In this document: positions 6,506-6,558 of the stretch, piece by piece | How the letters are laid out: each line of letters begins with the position of its first letter | Position numbering within the stretch: position 1 is the stretch's first letter | Assembly (NCBI GenBank): GCA_964564025.1 | Contig: CAZLZO010000057.1 | Coordinates: 1-6,558, forward strand | Reading direction: 5' to 3' | Source: DRYM01 sp964564025 | GTDB lineage: Archaea > Thermoproteota > Thermoprotei_A > EX4484-217-1 | DNA: 6,558 nt | Program-made: the position numbers and the translations under genes | The notes under the pieces: generated by a model | What the model saw: the letters and a program-made list of their open reading frames with translations, nothing else | What the model was told of the DNA's origin: nothing | The model's database searches: none

Positions 6506-6558
6506 TTGGTTCTTTTTGCTTCTTTGGGTGGGGATAGGTTTGTTTTGTTTTCTTCTCC
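6506..6558 (+). CDS. Start of a downstream gene, possibly CARF-domain protein (3' end outside window)
   Basis: A frame open to the right edge can start at TTG 6506, giving MVLFASLGGDRFVLFSS (TTG read as Met). Only 17 complete codons are visible, so the call is tentative. The pattern VLFASLGGDRF resembles the first strand and loop of the neighbouring Csa3 (VLVATLGFDEKF), with the same V-L-x-A-[T/S]-L-G core followed by an acidic and a basic residue and F. That suggests a second CARF protein, such as another Csa3 or a Csx1-like effector. The gap after csa3 is 32 bases, so it would belong to the same transcript. The DNA is very T- and G-rich with almost no A, unlike the genes before it, so non-coding sequence or a terminator region is the main alternative. 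Function is not established. Confidence 0.35.
   Translation, partial: MVLFASLGGDRFVLFSS

Noticed and set aside
6503..6517. Two T5 runs after csa3 as a transcription terminator
   Set aside because: Archaeal stops are often T-rich, but the runs fall within a frame with its own ribosome binding site, and no longer T tract or hairpin is seen, so it was not listed as a terminator.
1..6558. CRISPR repeats, tRNA or rRNA genes, insertion sequences
   Set aside because: I saw no regularly spaced direct repeats, no tRNA-like cloverleaf, no transposase frame and no terminal inverted repeats in the window.

Overview
The window is a compact, one-directional gene cluster of a subtype I-A CRISPR-Cas system, read entirely on the + strand. 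The organism is most likely a hyperthermophilic archaeon, probably a crenarchaeote. The reasons are the I-A gene set with cas3 split into helicase and HD nuclease genes, a Csa3 (CARF plus winged-helix) regulator, heavy use of AGA/AGG and ATA codons, moderate-to-low GC, and Shine-Dalgarno sites matching the archaeal consensus GGAGGTGAT. Species cannot be named from this sequence.

Layout: 1-198 is the 3' end of a small gene, probably csa5 (cas11a, small subunit). 200-1234 is cas7 (csa2, crRNA backbone). 1254-2018 is cas5a. 2008-3279 is the probable large subunit cas8a, starting at TTG. 3272-4999 is the cas3' DExH helicase. About 4977-5840 is the cas3'' HD nuclease. 5853-6473 is the csa3 regulator. 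From about 6506 a further gene seems to begin and runs off the window; its first residues resemble the first strand and loop of a CARF domain.

Gene junctions are overlaps or gaps of at most about 32 bases, and no convincing promoter lies between them, so this reads as one polycistronic unit whose main promoter is upstream of the window. Csa5, Cas7, Cas5a and Cas8a should form the crRNA-guided surveillance complex, with Cas3' unwinding and Cas3'' cutting target DNA. Csa3 probably senses a ligand, such as cyclic oligoadenylate, and adjusts transcription of cas genes or CRISPR arrays. Cas6, the adaptation genes (cas1, cas2, cas4, csa1) and any CRISPR array are not in the window. No stretch over 300 bases lacks a gene.

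Overall this is a known type of system. The less ordinary points are the divergent Cas8a candidate, the possible second CARF gene after csa3, and the abrupt loss of A on the + strand in the last 64 bases.
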